This document shows positions 1-8,122 of a stretch of 32,585 bases of DNA, one piece after another. The DNA comes from Hymenobacter terricola (GTDB lineage Bacteria > Bacteroidota > Bacteroidia > Cytophagales > Hymenobacteraceae), in the NCBI RefSeq assembly GCF_017921975.2, contig NZ_JAGEMO020000112.1, positions 1 through 32,585 of the forward strand. Direction: 5' to 3'. A model generated the notes under the pieces. It was not told the origin of the DNA. It ran no database searches and saw only the letters and a program-made list of their open reading frames with translations. The position numbers and the translations under genes were made by a program. Numbering within the stretch: position 1 is the first letter of the stretch; every line of letters starts with the position of its first letter.

Positions 1-3000
1 TGGCGCCGGCGCACACCTGCTGGACGTAGAACCCGTAGGCGGTGTCGGGCGTCAGGCCGGTCAGGGTCGTGCTGTTCGTGCCGATGCCCGTCACGACGGT
101 GCCCCCGGCGGGCGGGACAAAGCCGGCCAACCCGTAGATAACGGAGAACGTGCTGCCGCCGGCCGCCGGGGCCAACCAACTCAGCGCCGCCGAGGTGCCG
201 GTCACCGTCCCGGCGGACAGGCCACTGGGGGCTGGGCAGCTGGGCAGCTGCGTAGCGCAGATGGTGAAGCTGCCCGGTACCCCTCCGAAACTGCTATACT
301 CGCTCACCCGCACGTAGTACGTGGTGCTGGGGAGTAGGCTATTCAGGTCCAGGTCGGGGGCGCTCGTGTTGTTGCTCGTGCCCGTGCAACTCAAGTACGT
401 GAGCGGGCCCGCGCAGGCCGAGCCCGAGTAAGCCTTCACTACGCTGGCGGCTCCTCCCGTCACCGAGATACGCACCTGGGTGCTGGTGGGGCCCGTGGCG
501 GCCGTAGTGAACTTAAACCACACGTCGAGGGGGCCCACGTTGTGGCCGCAAGTCGTGCCTTGCCCGTTTTGGTCGTACACGGTGCTCGCGGTAGTGGTAG
601 CCCTGAGCGTGGTGGCGCTGAGCGGGGTGCAGGAACTGTTCACCAGCAGCGTCCTCGCCCCGCAGGGCTCGTCATTCACCAGCTGGGTAGTAAACTCGTA
701 TGGGCCGGCGGTGCCGGAACTGGCCCCGGCGGCGCAGTGCAGGGTAACGTAGTATTGATAGGTGGTGCCAGGGGCAAGGCCCGTGATGGTCAGCGGCGGA
801 GCCGTCAGGCCCGAAACGGTGGTGCCGCCGGTGGTTGGGTTAAAGCCCAGCGGGCCGTACACCACCGCGTAAGTACCGGTGCCGCCGGCCAGCCAGGAGA
901 GGACTGCCGTGGTGGTCGTGGTGGTGTCGGTGAGGGCCACCGGGGTCAGGCAGCTATTCACCGTTTCGAGCACGATGTTATCCAGCCCCATATCCGTGCC
1001 GCCGGAATCGGCCCAGCCCCGGAAACGCAGCACGGCCGTGGCCGAGGTGCTGCCGATTGCCAGCAGGTGGGTGGCGAAGGCCGCGCTTGCCCCACTGGTG
1101 GTATAACCGGCCAGGCGCGTGAAGGTGGTGCCACCGTCCGTGGAGAGCTGTACCTGCAACGAGTCGTCGCCGTCGGTGTTCAGGTAGTCAAAGCTCAGGC
1201 GCTTAAAGCCGGCCGGGCTCAGGTCTACGAAAAGGTCCAGGGTGCCCGTCTGGCCCCTCGGGCTGAAACTGCTGTGGAAGCGGGCTGAGTGAGCCCCCAA
1301 GCTGCCCGTGGGCGTGTACATGGACGCGGTGGGGGTTATCCAGCCGGCACTGGCGCCGTCGTCTTCCCGGCGCCAGGCGCTATCGCCCGCAATGGGCGTG
1401 TTGCGCCAGCTGTTCGAGGGCGCGTCGTGGTTGCCACAGCGGCTGAGCCAGGTATTCTCGAAGCCTTCCGTGATGGGCAAGGTGGCGTAGGCCGGCAGCA
1501 GGCAGCTCGTGACAAAAGCTTTTTGAGCGGGTAATGAGCTCAGGCCGGGGCCGCAGCTGGCCACCATGCTCACGGTGTAGGCCGTGCTGGGGGCCAGCCC
1601 GGTCAGCAGCACGGGGGAGGCGCTCACGGTGCGGGTGGTGGGCGTGCCCCCGGCCGGGGTCAGCGTCAGGGTGTAGGCCGTGGCCGCGGCGGGGGACGTG
1701 AAGCTCACCGCGGCGCCGCTGGCCGAAACGCTGCTTACCGCCAGCCCGGTCACCGCCGGGCAGGCCACGTAACTCACCCCCACGTTGTCCACCCCAATGT
1801 CCGTATAACCGAAGTCAGAAGTGGCCTGCAGGCGAATGACGGTGGTGGCCGACAGGCCCGTGGCGGGCAGGCTCACCGTTTGGTCCGTCCAGCTGCTGGC
1901 GGTGGCGAAGCGGGCCAGCGCAGGGGCAAAAGTGGCGCCCCCGTCGACGGAAACCTGTACCTGCAGCGAATCCGAGCCATCGGTGTTGAGGTAGTCAAAG
2001 GTGAGCGTAGGCGTGCCGCTGGTGCCGGCCATGTTCACGGACAGGTCCAGCGAACCCACCGCGCCAGCCATTGCATTATAAGTATGGAAGCGGGCCGAGT
2101 GGGCGCTGGTGCCGGAGCCCAGGGGGCTGCCGGCGGGTGTGTAGACGCCCATGAGGGAACTCCAGCCGGCGGTGGCGCCGTCATCGTCGCGGCGCCAGGA
2201 GGCGTTGCCAGTGGCGGGCGTGTTGCGCCAGTTGAGGGCCGGCAGGTCGTTGACATTGCACTGGCTAAGCCAGGCAGTTTCAAAGTCCTGGGTGTAAGGC
2301 GTCGTGTTAGTTACGGCCACGTAGGGCGCGGCCCCGCAGGTTGTCGTAAACCTCGCAATGGCTGGAGCCGAGGAGAGGCCGGGGCCGCAGCTGGCCACCA
2401 TGCTCGCCGTGTAGGCCGTGCTGGGGGCCAGCCCGGTCAGCAGCACGGGGGAGGCGCTCACGGTGCGGGTGGTGGGCGTGCCCCCGGCCGGGGTCAGCGT
2501 CAGGGTGTAGGCCGTGGCCGCGGCGGGGGACGTGAAGCTCACCGCGGCGCCGCTGGCCGAAACGCTGCTTACCGCCAGCCCGGTCACCGCCGGGCAAACC
2601 ACGTAACTCACCCCCACGTTGTCCAGGCCCATGTCGCTGATGCCGAAGTCGGAGGTGGCTTGCAGGCGAATGACGGTGGTGGCCGACAGGCCCGTGGCGG
2701 GCAGGCTCACGGTTTGCGCCGTCCAGCTGCTGGCGGTGGCGAAGCGGGCCAGCGCAGGGGCAAAAGTGGCGCCCCCGTCGACGGAAACCTGTACCTGCAG
2801 CGAATCCGAGCCATCGGTGTTGAGGTAGTCGAAAGTGAGCGTGGGCGTGCCGCTGGTGCCGGCCATGTTCACGGATAGGTCCAGCGAACCCGTGGCCCCA
2901 CTGGAGGCCTCATAGGAGTGGAAGCGGGCCGAGTGGGCGCTGGTGCCTGCGCCCAGGGGGCTGCCGGCGGGCGTGTAGACGCCCAGAGCGGGGCTCCAGC

Positions 3001-4009
3001 CGGCAGTGGCGCCATCGTCGTCGCGGCGCCAGGAAGCACTGCCGGTAACGGGCGTGTTGCGCCAGTTTAGCCCGGGGGTCTCGGCCGTGTCGCAGGGACT
3101 GAGCCAGTTGGCTTCGAAGTCCTGGGTGTAAGGCGTCGTGTTATTTACCGTGGCGTAGGGGGCAGCGGGACAGCCGGTTCGAAAGGTAGTAGTGCTGGCC
3201 GCTGAGGTCTGGCCGGGGCCGCAGCTGGCCACCATGCTCGCCGTGTAGGCCGTGCTGGGGGCCAGCCCGGTCAGCAGCACGGGGGAGGCGCTCACGGTGC
3301 GGGTGGTGGGCGTGCCCCCGGCCGGGGTCAGCGTCAGGGTGTAGGCCGTGCCCGCCGCGGGGGCCGTAAAGCTCACCGCGGCGCTGCTGGCCGAAATGTT
3401 GCTTACCGCCAGCCCGGCTACGGCCGGGCAGGCAGCAGGCGGACCAATGGTGACGGTAAAGTCTTTCGTTTCACCGGTCGTCAAAAGGGCGCACGCGTCA
3501 GCTGCACCCAGTGCACTGCCGGCCACCACGCTACGCAGCCGCAGCGTGGTGGAGCCCTGCACGGCGCTGGCTGGCACCAGCAGGGTGGCCGTAGCCGGGC
3601 TACCATTGGCGGGCGAACTGGTTGTGACGGGGGTCCACTCGCCGGCCTCGAAGACGAAGTTGTGGTTGAAGTCGACCCAGGCGGCCACGGCGCTCGTGCC
3701 GGTGAGCGTCACGCGCAGCGTGTAGGGCACGCCGTAAACGAGCGTAGCCGTGTTGGGACCGCTGGCCGGGTATGCGGCGTAAGCTTGGCCGCCGGTGTTC
3801 GCGCAGGCCAGGGACGTTGCGTTGAGGCTGGTTCCTGGAATGCTCACGTCCGTCATGTCGTTGCCCCCGCAGAAGCCGCCAAGGCCGCTGGCGCAGTAGT
3901 TGCTCGACTGGGCCACACCTGGCCCTGCGCCGAGCAGCAGCAGCAGGCACGCGCCGGCCAGGCCTCGGAGGCGAGAGGCCGGCGGGCGGGAAAGTAAAAA
4001 AGTGCGCAT
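1..4009 (-). CDS. Giant secreted repeat protein (GEVED, FN3 and jelly-roll modules), 3' end outside window
   Basis: This reading frame is open from the ATG at 4009 to the window edge, giving 1336 codons with no stop. The N-terminus is a clear signal peptide (RLRGLAGACLLLLLGAGPGVAQ). Residues about 35-185 match a GEVED-type domain, with a WVDFNHNFVFEAGEW core and a closing GETKDFTV. Next come three alternations of an FN3 domain (starting CPAV.GLAVS) and a MAM/jelly-roll-like domain (YTQDFE..WLS, SWRRDDDGATAGW, ARFH, LTFDYLNTDGSDSLQVQVS). After these there is another FN3, a pre-peptidase-like segment (VNDEPCGARTL) and the start of a further FN3. Such proteins in Bacteroidota are usually exported by T9SS and act as adhesins or protease/glycosidase appendages, but any catalytic domain or sorting signal would lie left of the window. 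A good promoter lies about 90 bp upstream, and the gene stands alone. The function of this protein cannot be read. Confidence 0.85.
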   Translation of the reverse strand, partial: MRTFLLSRPPASRLRGLAGACLLLLLGAGPGVAQSSNYCASGLGGFCGGNDMTDVSIPGTSLNATSLACANTGGQAYAAYPASGPNTATLVYGVPYTLRVTLTGTSAVAAWVDFNHNFVFEAGEWTPVTTSSPANGSPATATLLVPASAVQGSTTLRLRSVVAGSALGAADACALLTTGETKDFTVTIGPPAACPAVAGLAVSNISASSAAVSFTAPAAGTAYTLTLTPAGGTPTTRTVSASPVLLTGLAPSTAYTASMVASCGPGQTSAASTTTFRTGCPAAPYATVNNTTPYTQDFEANWLSPCDTAETPGLNWRNTPVTGSASWRRDDDGATAGWSPALGVYTPAGSPLGAGTSAHSARFHSYEASSGATGSLDLSVNMAGTSGTPTLTFDYLNTDGSDSLQVQVSVDGGATFAPALARFATASSWTAQTVSLPATGLSATTVIRLQATSDFGISDMGLDNVGVSYVVCPAVTGLAVSSVSASGAAVSFTSPAAATAYTLTLTPAGGTPTTRTVSASPVLLTGLAPSTAYTASMVASCGPGLSSAPAIARFTTTCGAAPYVAVTNTTPYTQDFETAWLSQCNVNDLPALNWRNTPATGNASWRRDDDGATAGWSSLMGVYTPAGSPLGSGTSAHSARFHTYNAMAGAVGSLDLSVNMAGTSGTPTLTFDYLNTDGSDSLQVQVSVDGGATFAPALARFATASSWTDQTVSLPATGLSATTVIRLQATSDFGYTDIGVDNVGVSYVACPAVTGLAVSSVSASGAAVSFTSPAAATAYTLTLTPAGGTPTTRTVSASPVLLTGLAPSTAYTVSMVASCGPGLSSLPAQKAFVTSCLLPAYATLPITEGFENTWLSRCGNHDAPSNSWRNTPIAGDSAWRREDDGASAGWITPTASMYTPTGSLGAHSARFHSSFSPRGQTGTLDLFVDLSPAGFKRLSFDYLNTDGDDSLQVQLSTDGGTTFTRLAGYTTSGASAAFATHLLAIGSTSATAVLRFRGWADSGGTDMGLDNIVLETVNSCLTPVALTDTTTTTTAVLSWLAGGTGTYAVVYGPLGFNPTTGGTTVSGLTAPPLTITGLAPGTTYQYYVTLHCAAGASSGTAGPYEFTTQLVNDEPCGARTLLVNSSCTPLSATTLRATTTASTVYDQNGQGTTCGHNVGPLDVWFKFTTAATGPTSTQVRISVTGGAASVVKAYSGSACAGPLTYLSCTGTSNNTSAPDLDLNSLLPSTTYYVRVSEYSSFGGVPGSFTICATQLPSCPAPSGLSAGTVTGTSAALSWLAPAAGGSTFSVIYGLAGFVPPAGGTVVTGIGTNSTTLTGLTPDTAYGFYVQQVCAGA
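1543..3435 (-). repeat. 834-bp coding tandem repeat (FN3 + jelly-roll unit)
   Basis: The same start (ggccggggccgcagctggcc) occurs at 1543, 2377 and 3211, exactly 834 bp or 278 codons apart each time. The FN3-coding segments after each start are nearly identical over more than 200 bp. The jelly-roll segments between them (1776-2376 and 2610-3210) are also close copies, for example 1880-2060 against 2714-2894. A fourth jelly-roll unit at about 960-1540 is recognisably related but much more diverged. The near identity points to recent duplication or gene conversion inside the gene. Confidence 0.9.
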
Positions 4010-4099
4010 AGTTGGGTGGGAAATGGGGAAAAGGGGGTAAAAAAAGGGGGACGAAAGGTGAAAACAGAGTGGCGGGTGGACCATCTCCGTTTGGGTGGC

Positions 4100-4129
4100 G
4101 AAATGTATATATAAATGTCGAGTAGACAA
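4100..4129 (-). promoter_or_regulatory. Bacteroidota-type promoter for the giant secreted protein
   Basis: On the minus strand a TTG (4127-4129) is followed after exactly 19 bp by TACATTTC (4100-4107). This is one mismatch from the Bacteroidota -7 consensus TAnnTTTG. It lies about 90 bp upstream of the ATG at 4009 in an AT-rich island. Confidence 0.55.
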
Positions 4130-4174
4130 TAAGCTCGACCTTGGACCGGGCATTTTTTTTATGTCAGCAAATAA

Positions 4175-4207
4175 AAAAAGGCTGCTTCACATGGAGCAGC
4201 CCTTTTG
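4175..4207. terminator. Bidirectional intrinsic terminator
   Basis: A 7-bp stem (ggctgct 4180-4186, agcagcc 4195-4201) with an 8-nt loop is preceded by an A tract and followed by cTTTT, so it can act in both directions. It separates the promoter of the secreted-protein gene from the transposase remnant. Confidence 0.7.
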
Positions 4208-4290
4208 TAGAAAAAATAATTATGCCAGGATGGCTCTATCGACAAGTACTTGCTTGGCGTCACTGCCGTGCCTGGGTGGGGGCTAAGATG

Positions 4291-4790
4291 CTATCCAAAC
4301 AGGCAGTTATAACAGGTCATTCGGGCGTCGGCAAGCTGGAGGACGGCCAGGTAGTTCTCCAGCTTTTTGGCCCAGCGGGGGAGCCGGGGGCGGAAGCGGT
4401 TGAGACAGGAATGCGGGCGCTCAACTACCCAAAGGCGGGCCTTTTGGCCCGGATTTCTTCGCCGCGCGGGCGGCTGGGGGCCGGCTGCCCGCGTCCGGCT
4501 ACCACGTCGCGCACCTGGGCGTAGTCGTGGCCCGCGTCCCGGCGCAATCCCTGCTCCCGGCCCGTCGCCTGGTGGGCCGGCCGCTTCGGCCGCTGGCGGC
4601 AAGCTCCGCAAGGTGCTTTCTCTCGCCTTCACGTCATGCCGATTGGTCCGGTCCAGCACCAGGCCTCCGGTATGCCCCGGGCCTCGGTCAAGCAGCTGCG
4701 CGTGACGCTGCCTTTGCCGCAGTCCGGGGGATTTGTCCAGGACAAGGAGGCCGTTGTCTATTTCTTCCAATGGAAGGGCTCCCAACCTTT
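4291..4790 (-). pseudogene. Decayed IS5-family transposase, C-terminal part only
   Basis: The final 60 codons (stop at 4291) read RLWVVERPHSCLNRFRPRLP then RWAKKLENYLAVLQLADA. This is the typical C-terminus of IS5-family DDE transposases, including the catalytic Glu in VVER. Upstream homology jumps between frames. One frame gives RDAGHDYAQVRDVV (the DKGYDY-like second Asp region) and RPRGEEIRAK. Another gives LVLDRTNRHDVKARESTLRSL. A third gives DCGKGSVTRSCLTEARGIPEAW, resembling the PTDRGK.G.KRS..TD region. At least three frameshifts are therefore present. No N-terminal half is visible; homology stops near a MITE-like repeat at 4791. The copy is certainly not functional as it stands. Confidence 0.8.
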
Positions 4791-5058
4791 GGGTCTTGTT
4801 AAACAAATAGGGGAAAACCTCCGCCTTGACCGCACCGCTGCGTGCTTTTCCTGGCTCTTATACTGTTTGACAATATTTTGCCCGGCAAACCGGCAAAACA
4901 ATAGTCTTGCCGTTCATTTTCGCTAGCTGCTTTCGATTGCTTTAAGGGACGTATACTACACTTTCCGATGCTCTTACTTCCTTTTAGCGCCTTATTACGA
5001 GCAAACAAGCCGCTTAGCCCCGGCCTTGGAGGTTTCCCCTGTTTGTTTAACAACACCC
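4791..5058. repeat. MITE-like element with about 38-bp imperfect terminal inverted repeats
   Basis: The segment 4791-4831 (gggtcttgttaaacaaatag, then ggg and aaaacctccgccttgacc) is matched by the reverse complement of 5021-5058 with only a few differences. The arms enclose about 190 bp with no coding signal. A small inner hairpin (ttttgcc/ggcaaaa) lies near 4875-4898. The size (about 270 bp), the terminal arms and the position at the broken end of a transposase remnant suggest a non-autonomous element. No target duplication was identified. The remaining stretch to 5238 shows no gene. Confidence 0.55.
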
Positions 5059-5238
5059 CGCTAAGCAAACCAAGAAAAATACGGAAGAAACGGCAGCGGC
5101 TCCGGCCCTCAAAGTCGTTCGGCTGGCTGCCCCTGGCCGCTTGCCCGCCGTCAAGCGGGCCACTCGCACACCCACTCCGCTGCCCGCCGCCGCGTAGGTT
5201 TTTCTTCCGCCGTGCCCTGCCGGCGGGCGCGGCGCGTT

Positions 5239-6369
5239 TTAGCCGGCCAGCGCCACCAGCGCCACCAGCGCCTGGCTGCCCCTGGCCTCGGCCCGAGGTA
5301 TTTCCACGGTAAAGGTGCTGCCCTGGCCTTCGGTGCTGGCCACGGAAATGCTGCCGTGGTGCCATTCCACAATGGTTTTGCACAGCGCCAGGCCCAGGCC
5401 CGTGGTGGCCTCGCCCCGCAGGCCCGGCCGGCGGGCCTTGGTGAACCGCTCGAACAAGTAGGGCTGCATGGCCAGCGGGATGCCCACGCCATCGTCCACG
5501 ACGTGGATGCGGACGCAGCCGGGGCCCGGCTCGATGTGCACCGCGACGTGGCCGGCATCGGGGGTGAACTTGAAGGCGTTGCCAACCAGATTGATGAGCA
5601 CCTGGGTGAACTTGTTAACGTCCACATTGGCATACACCGGCTCGGTGGGCAGCGTGTAGGCAAACTGGTGGCCCAGCAGCCGCTGGCCGCTCTGGAGCTG
5701 GTCGAGGGGCACGCGCAGCACGGCGCCCACGTCCACGCGGTCCACTTTCAGGTCCGTATTGGCCGAGGTAAGGAATTCGAGGTTAATTAAGTCCCGAATC
5801 ATCTTCACACTGTCGCGGCTGGTGGTTTCCAGGACGTGGAGCATGTTGGGCACGTCGCTATTGAGGGGCGACTTCACTTCCTCGCGCAGGAACTGCGCGA
5901 TTTGTTGCACCATGATGAAGGCCCCGCTCAAATCGTGCGACAAGATTTCCAGCGTGGCGTTCTTGCGGCTGTTGAACAGGTCGGCGTTTTCCTGGTACCG
6001 CTTCATCACGCTGATGTCGCGCAAGGTGCCGCCCAGCAACACCCGGCCCTGAACATCTTGCCAGTAGGAGGGCGTGAGGCAGAACCACTGCTGCGGCTGG
6101 CCGGGGTGCAACAGGCGCAATTCTACTTCGTTTGCCATCTGGCCCCGCACCCACAGCGCCCAATACTGCGCGAGATAGACCCGGTCGTCCGGGTGCAGCC
6201 GGTGGAGCAGGGCCGGCAGTTCGGCGTTCACCAGGCCCTCGGTGCCATGCAACACCTGCTCGTACGCCGCGTTTATAAAAACGATGCGGCCCGCCGTCAG
6301 GTCGTACACGAACTGGACGTGGGCACTGACTGCCGCTTGGTCCTGGAAAAAGTCGGCGAAGTCAGTCAT
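5239..6369 (-). CDS. Soluble PAS-domain sensor histidine kinase
   Basis: This 376-residue protein has no signal peptide or membrane span, so it probably senses a cytoplasmic signal. Residues about 15-120 form a PAS fold (FVYDLTAGRIVFINAAYEQVL; LHPDDR; LRDISVMKRYQE). The dimerisation/phosphoacceptor helix carries His145 in EILSHDLSG. The HATPase domain shows the N box NLVGNAFKFTP (about 260-270), the G1 box VVDDGVGIP (291-297), the F box LFERFTKA (305-312) and the G2 box TTGLGLALCKTIVEWHHG (322-339). The last residues SQALVALVALAG are encoded by 9-bp repeats. No response regulator gene is adjacent, so it is an orphan kinase and its partner is unknown. An inverted repeat lies upstream, and no convincing promoter was seen. 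Confidence 0.9.
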   Translation of the reverse strand: MTDFADFFQDQAAVSAHVQFVYDLTAGRIVFINAAYEQVLHGTEGLVNAELPALLHRLHPDDRVYLAQYWALWVRGQMANEVELRLLHPGQPQQWFCLTPSYWQDVQGRVLLGGTLRDISVMKRYQENADLFNSRKNATLEILSHDLSGAFIMVQQIAQFLREEVKSPLNSDVPNMLHVLETTSRDSVKMIRDLINLEFLTSANTDLKVDRVDVGAVLRVPLDQLQSGQRLLGHQFAYTLPTEPVYANVDVNKFTQVLINLVGNAFKFTPDAGHVAVHIEPGPGCVRIHVVDDGVGIPLAMQPYLFERFTKARRPGLRGEATTGLGLALCKTIVEWHHGSISVASTEGQGSTFTVEIPRAEARGSQALVALVALAG

Positions 6370-6493
6370 GGGTAATATTTTGATGGTGTGGTGCCTGTGA
6401 AGGTACTGCTGATTAGCTTATCGCACCCAGCCGAACGCGGCGCAGGCCCCGGTAACAACGGCGGCGGCCTGGGCATCTATCGCGCTAAGTAAT

Positions 6494-6660
6494 TGTTTAA
6501 GTAGTCAGGCAAAAGTAACCGTCATGCAGAGCGTAGCGAAGCATCTCGCGGGCAGCAATAATTAACACAGTTAAACAATTGATTTACTGCCACACGCGAG
6601 ATGCTTCGCTACGCCCTGCATGACCGTCTTTTACTCGTTTACTTTTGAACGGCTACTTAA
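6494..6660. repeat. Long inverted repeat of the CGTCATGC/GAGATGCTTCG family
   Basis: Arms 6521-6550 and 6595-6624 are complementary over 30 bp with one mismatch. An outer pair (TTAAGTAG near 6497, CTACTTAA near 6653) extends the element. The core words GTCATGC and GAAGCATCTC are shared with the inverted repeat at 20332-20455. The rest of the gap between the kinase and the next gene (6370-6799) shows nothing else. Confidence 0.75.
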
Positions 6661-6799
6661 GCGTTAGTTCACCGGCCACGTAGCGCTCGTAGAGATGGCG
6701 CGCGAACGGACTAACTGTTCCACCGGCCCGTTCTACGCGGGCAAAGACCTGCTCAACGCGGTATCGGCGCGGCTTCACGTTGGTTGTTATTGTCCATGC

Positions 6800-7585
6800 C
6801 TAGCGCCCAAATAATTGCCGCCGCACGGCTTCGTCCCGGCCGTATACATCGGGGTAAAACCGCAGCTGGCCCGCCGCCACCGCGCAGGCAGCGTAGCACA
6901 CGTGCAGCGGCAGGGGGTGTTTGAGGGCCAGGCTGCGCGACCTGGGCGAGGCTTCGCATTCGGCTTCGGTGGGCAGTGTGGCCTGGGTGCTGTCGGCGCC
7001 CAGCAGGTAGGCTGCCAGCTGCATGGGGTGCTCCATACGCAGGCAGCCGTGGCCCAGCGCCCGGTAGGGCCGCTGGAAATCCTTGGTGTTGGAAGTGGCG
7101 TGCAGGTACACGGAATACGGGTTGGCAAAGCGGAAAATAATGTTGCCCAGCGCGTTGTCGCAGCCCGAGTTTTGGCGGATGGTGTAAGGGAAGTGCCGCG
7201 CCGTCACGGCCCGCCAGCTCACGGCGTCGGGGTCCACGGGCCGGTTCTGAGCGTGGTAGCGGGCGTGCAGCAGCCCAAAGCCGGCGGCCTGGGCCAGCGC
7301 GGCGCGGCCCGTGGGGCTGGGCCGGGAGCCCGCGCTCCAGGCGGGAGCATAGGCGCGGCGGGCATAAAATGCCCGGGCCGCGGGGCCCTCCGCCAGCAGC
7401 TGGCGGCGCGGCGCGCCGGCCGTGTCGGCCAGCCATGCCTGAATGTGCGCCGCCAGCCAATCAGCCCCCGGCTGGCGCGAGCGGGCGCGGTGCTGCGGGC
7501 TCGCGGTTTGCCCAGCTTTGGGCCCTGAGCTGGCGGCCGTCAGCAGCAGCAATACGCCGAACAAGGGAAGCAGAGCAGAACGCAT
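6800..7585 (-). CDS. L,D-transpeptidase-like protein (LdtD/YcbB type), internally shortened
   Basis: The ATG at 7585 gives 261 residues starting with a signal peptide (MRSALLPLFGVLLLLTAASS), so the protein is exported. The C-terminal half matches the end of the YkuD catalytic domain of LdtD-type enzymes: VDPDAVSW (117-124), RQNSGCDNALGNIIFRFANP (137-156), LHATSNTKDF with His162, then GHGCLRMEHP with catalytic Cys181 and the following LAAYLL. Such enzymes make 3-3 cross-links in peptidoglycan. Family members are about 500-600 residues. Here the N-terminal 'GLLHARYHA' element runs straight into the late catalytic domain, so the peptidoglycan-binding module and the first strands of the catalytic domain are missing. 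The usual Ser before HGC is Gly178. It may be inactive or a pseudogene created by an in-frame deletion. Confidence 0.7.
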   Translation of the reverse strand: MRSALLPLFGVLLLLTAASSGPKAGQTASPQHRARSRQPGADWLAAHIQAWLADTAGAPRRQLLAEGPAARAFYARRAYAPAWSAGSRPSPTGRAALAQAAGFGLLHARYHAQNRPVDPDAVSWRAVTARHFPYTIRQNSGCDNALGNIIFRFANPYSVYLHATSNTKDFQRPYRALGHGCLRMEHPMQLAAYLLGADSTQATLPTEAECEASPRSRSLALKHPLPLHVCYAACAVAAGQLRFYPDVYGRDEAVRRQLFGR

Positions 7586-8024
7586 TGGCGGGAGGGAACA
7601 GAGTGGTGAAAACACTTGCAAAGGTGCCGTTCTGCTTACTGCAACGCCCTGATAATAATCATTAAACCCGATGATACTGCTCAAGGCAACCAGAGTGCCC
7701 GCCCGCCACTTTTGCGATTGAAATCGAGTTGGGTCATGTCCTGGTGATGTTTCGCCCCGTGAGCTGGGTGCCAGCTTCTCTTGCTGCTGCCAGCGCCCAA
7801 CTTGTTCAGCCGCAATAATATTGCCGGCACCTGCTCCCGAGAAAAACACCCGTTCTGCTCGTTCTCACCGATTTCTTCCGCGCCGCCGACCGCGCCACCA
7901 GCCTGGCGGCGTAGTCGAGGGCGCGGCTGGTGCTGCTGCACGTGCGCCACACTGTAGCGCCTCCACGGGCCACAGGTGCATTCCTGAGCCGTTTTGTGGG
8001 AGCGGTTGCCGCTATGAGGCTGTT
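7586..8024. other. Gap without a recognisable gene
   Basis: The stretch between the L,D-transpeptidase start and the hairpin at 8025 holds only short frames without homology or ribosome-binding sites. No terminator and no convincing promoter were seen. It presumably carries the promoter of the transpeptidase gene. Confidence 0.5.
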
Positions 8025-8087
8025 TGGAAAGTCAATTAGAACGTCATGCTGTACGCAGTGCAGCATGACGTTCTAATTGACTTTCCA
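8025..8087. repeat. Perfect 27-bp inverted repeat (short member of the CGTCATGC family), possible terminator
   Basis: The left arm 8025-8051 and right arm 8061-8087 are perfectly complementary over 27 bp around a 9-nt loop. The inner part AGAACGTCATGCTG is identical to the arm of the element at 20332-20455. It begins 36 bp past the stop of the large glycosidase gene, so it may also end that transcript. Confidence 0.8.
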
Positions 8088-8122
8088 GCGACTTCCTAAA
8101 GCCACATCCATATAACGGTGGT

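Noticed and set aside
2035..2597. Long open frames opposite and beside the giant secreted-protein gene
   Set aside because: High GC and repeat content create shadow frames. Only the minus-strand frame from 4009 has a signal peptide and domain logic throughout.
5239..6369. A two-component operon
   Set aside because: No receiver-domain gene is adjacent on either strand, so the kinase is called an orphan.
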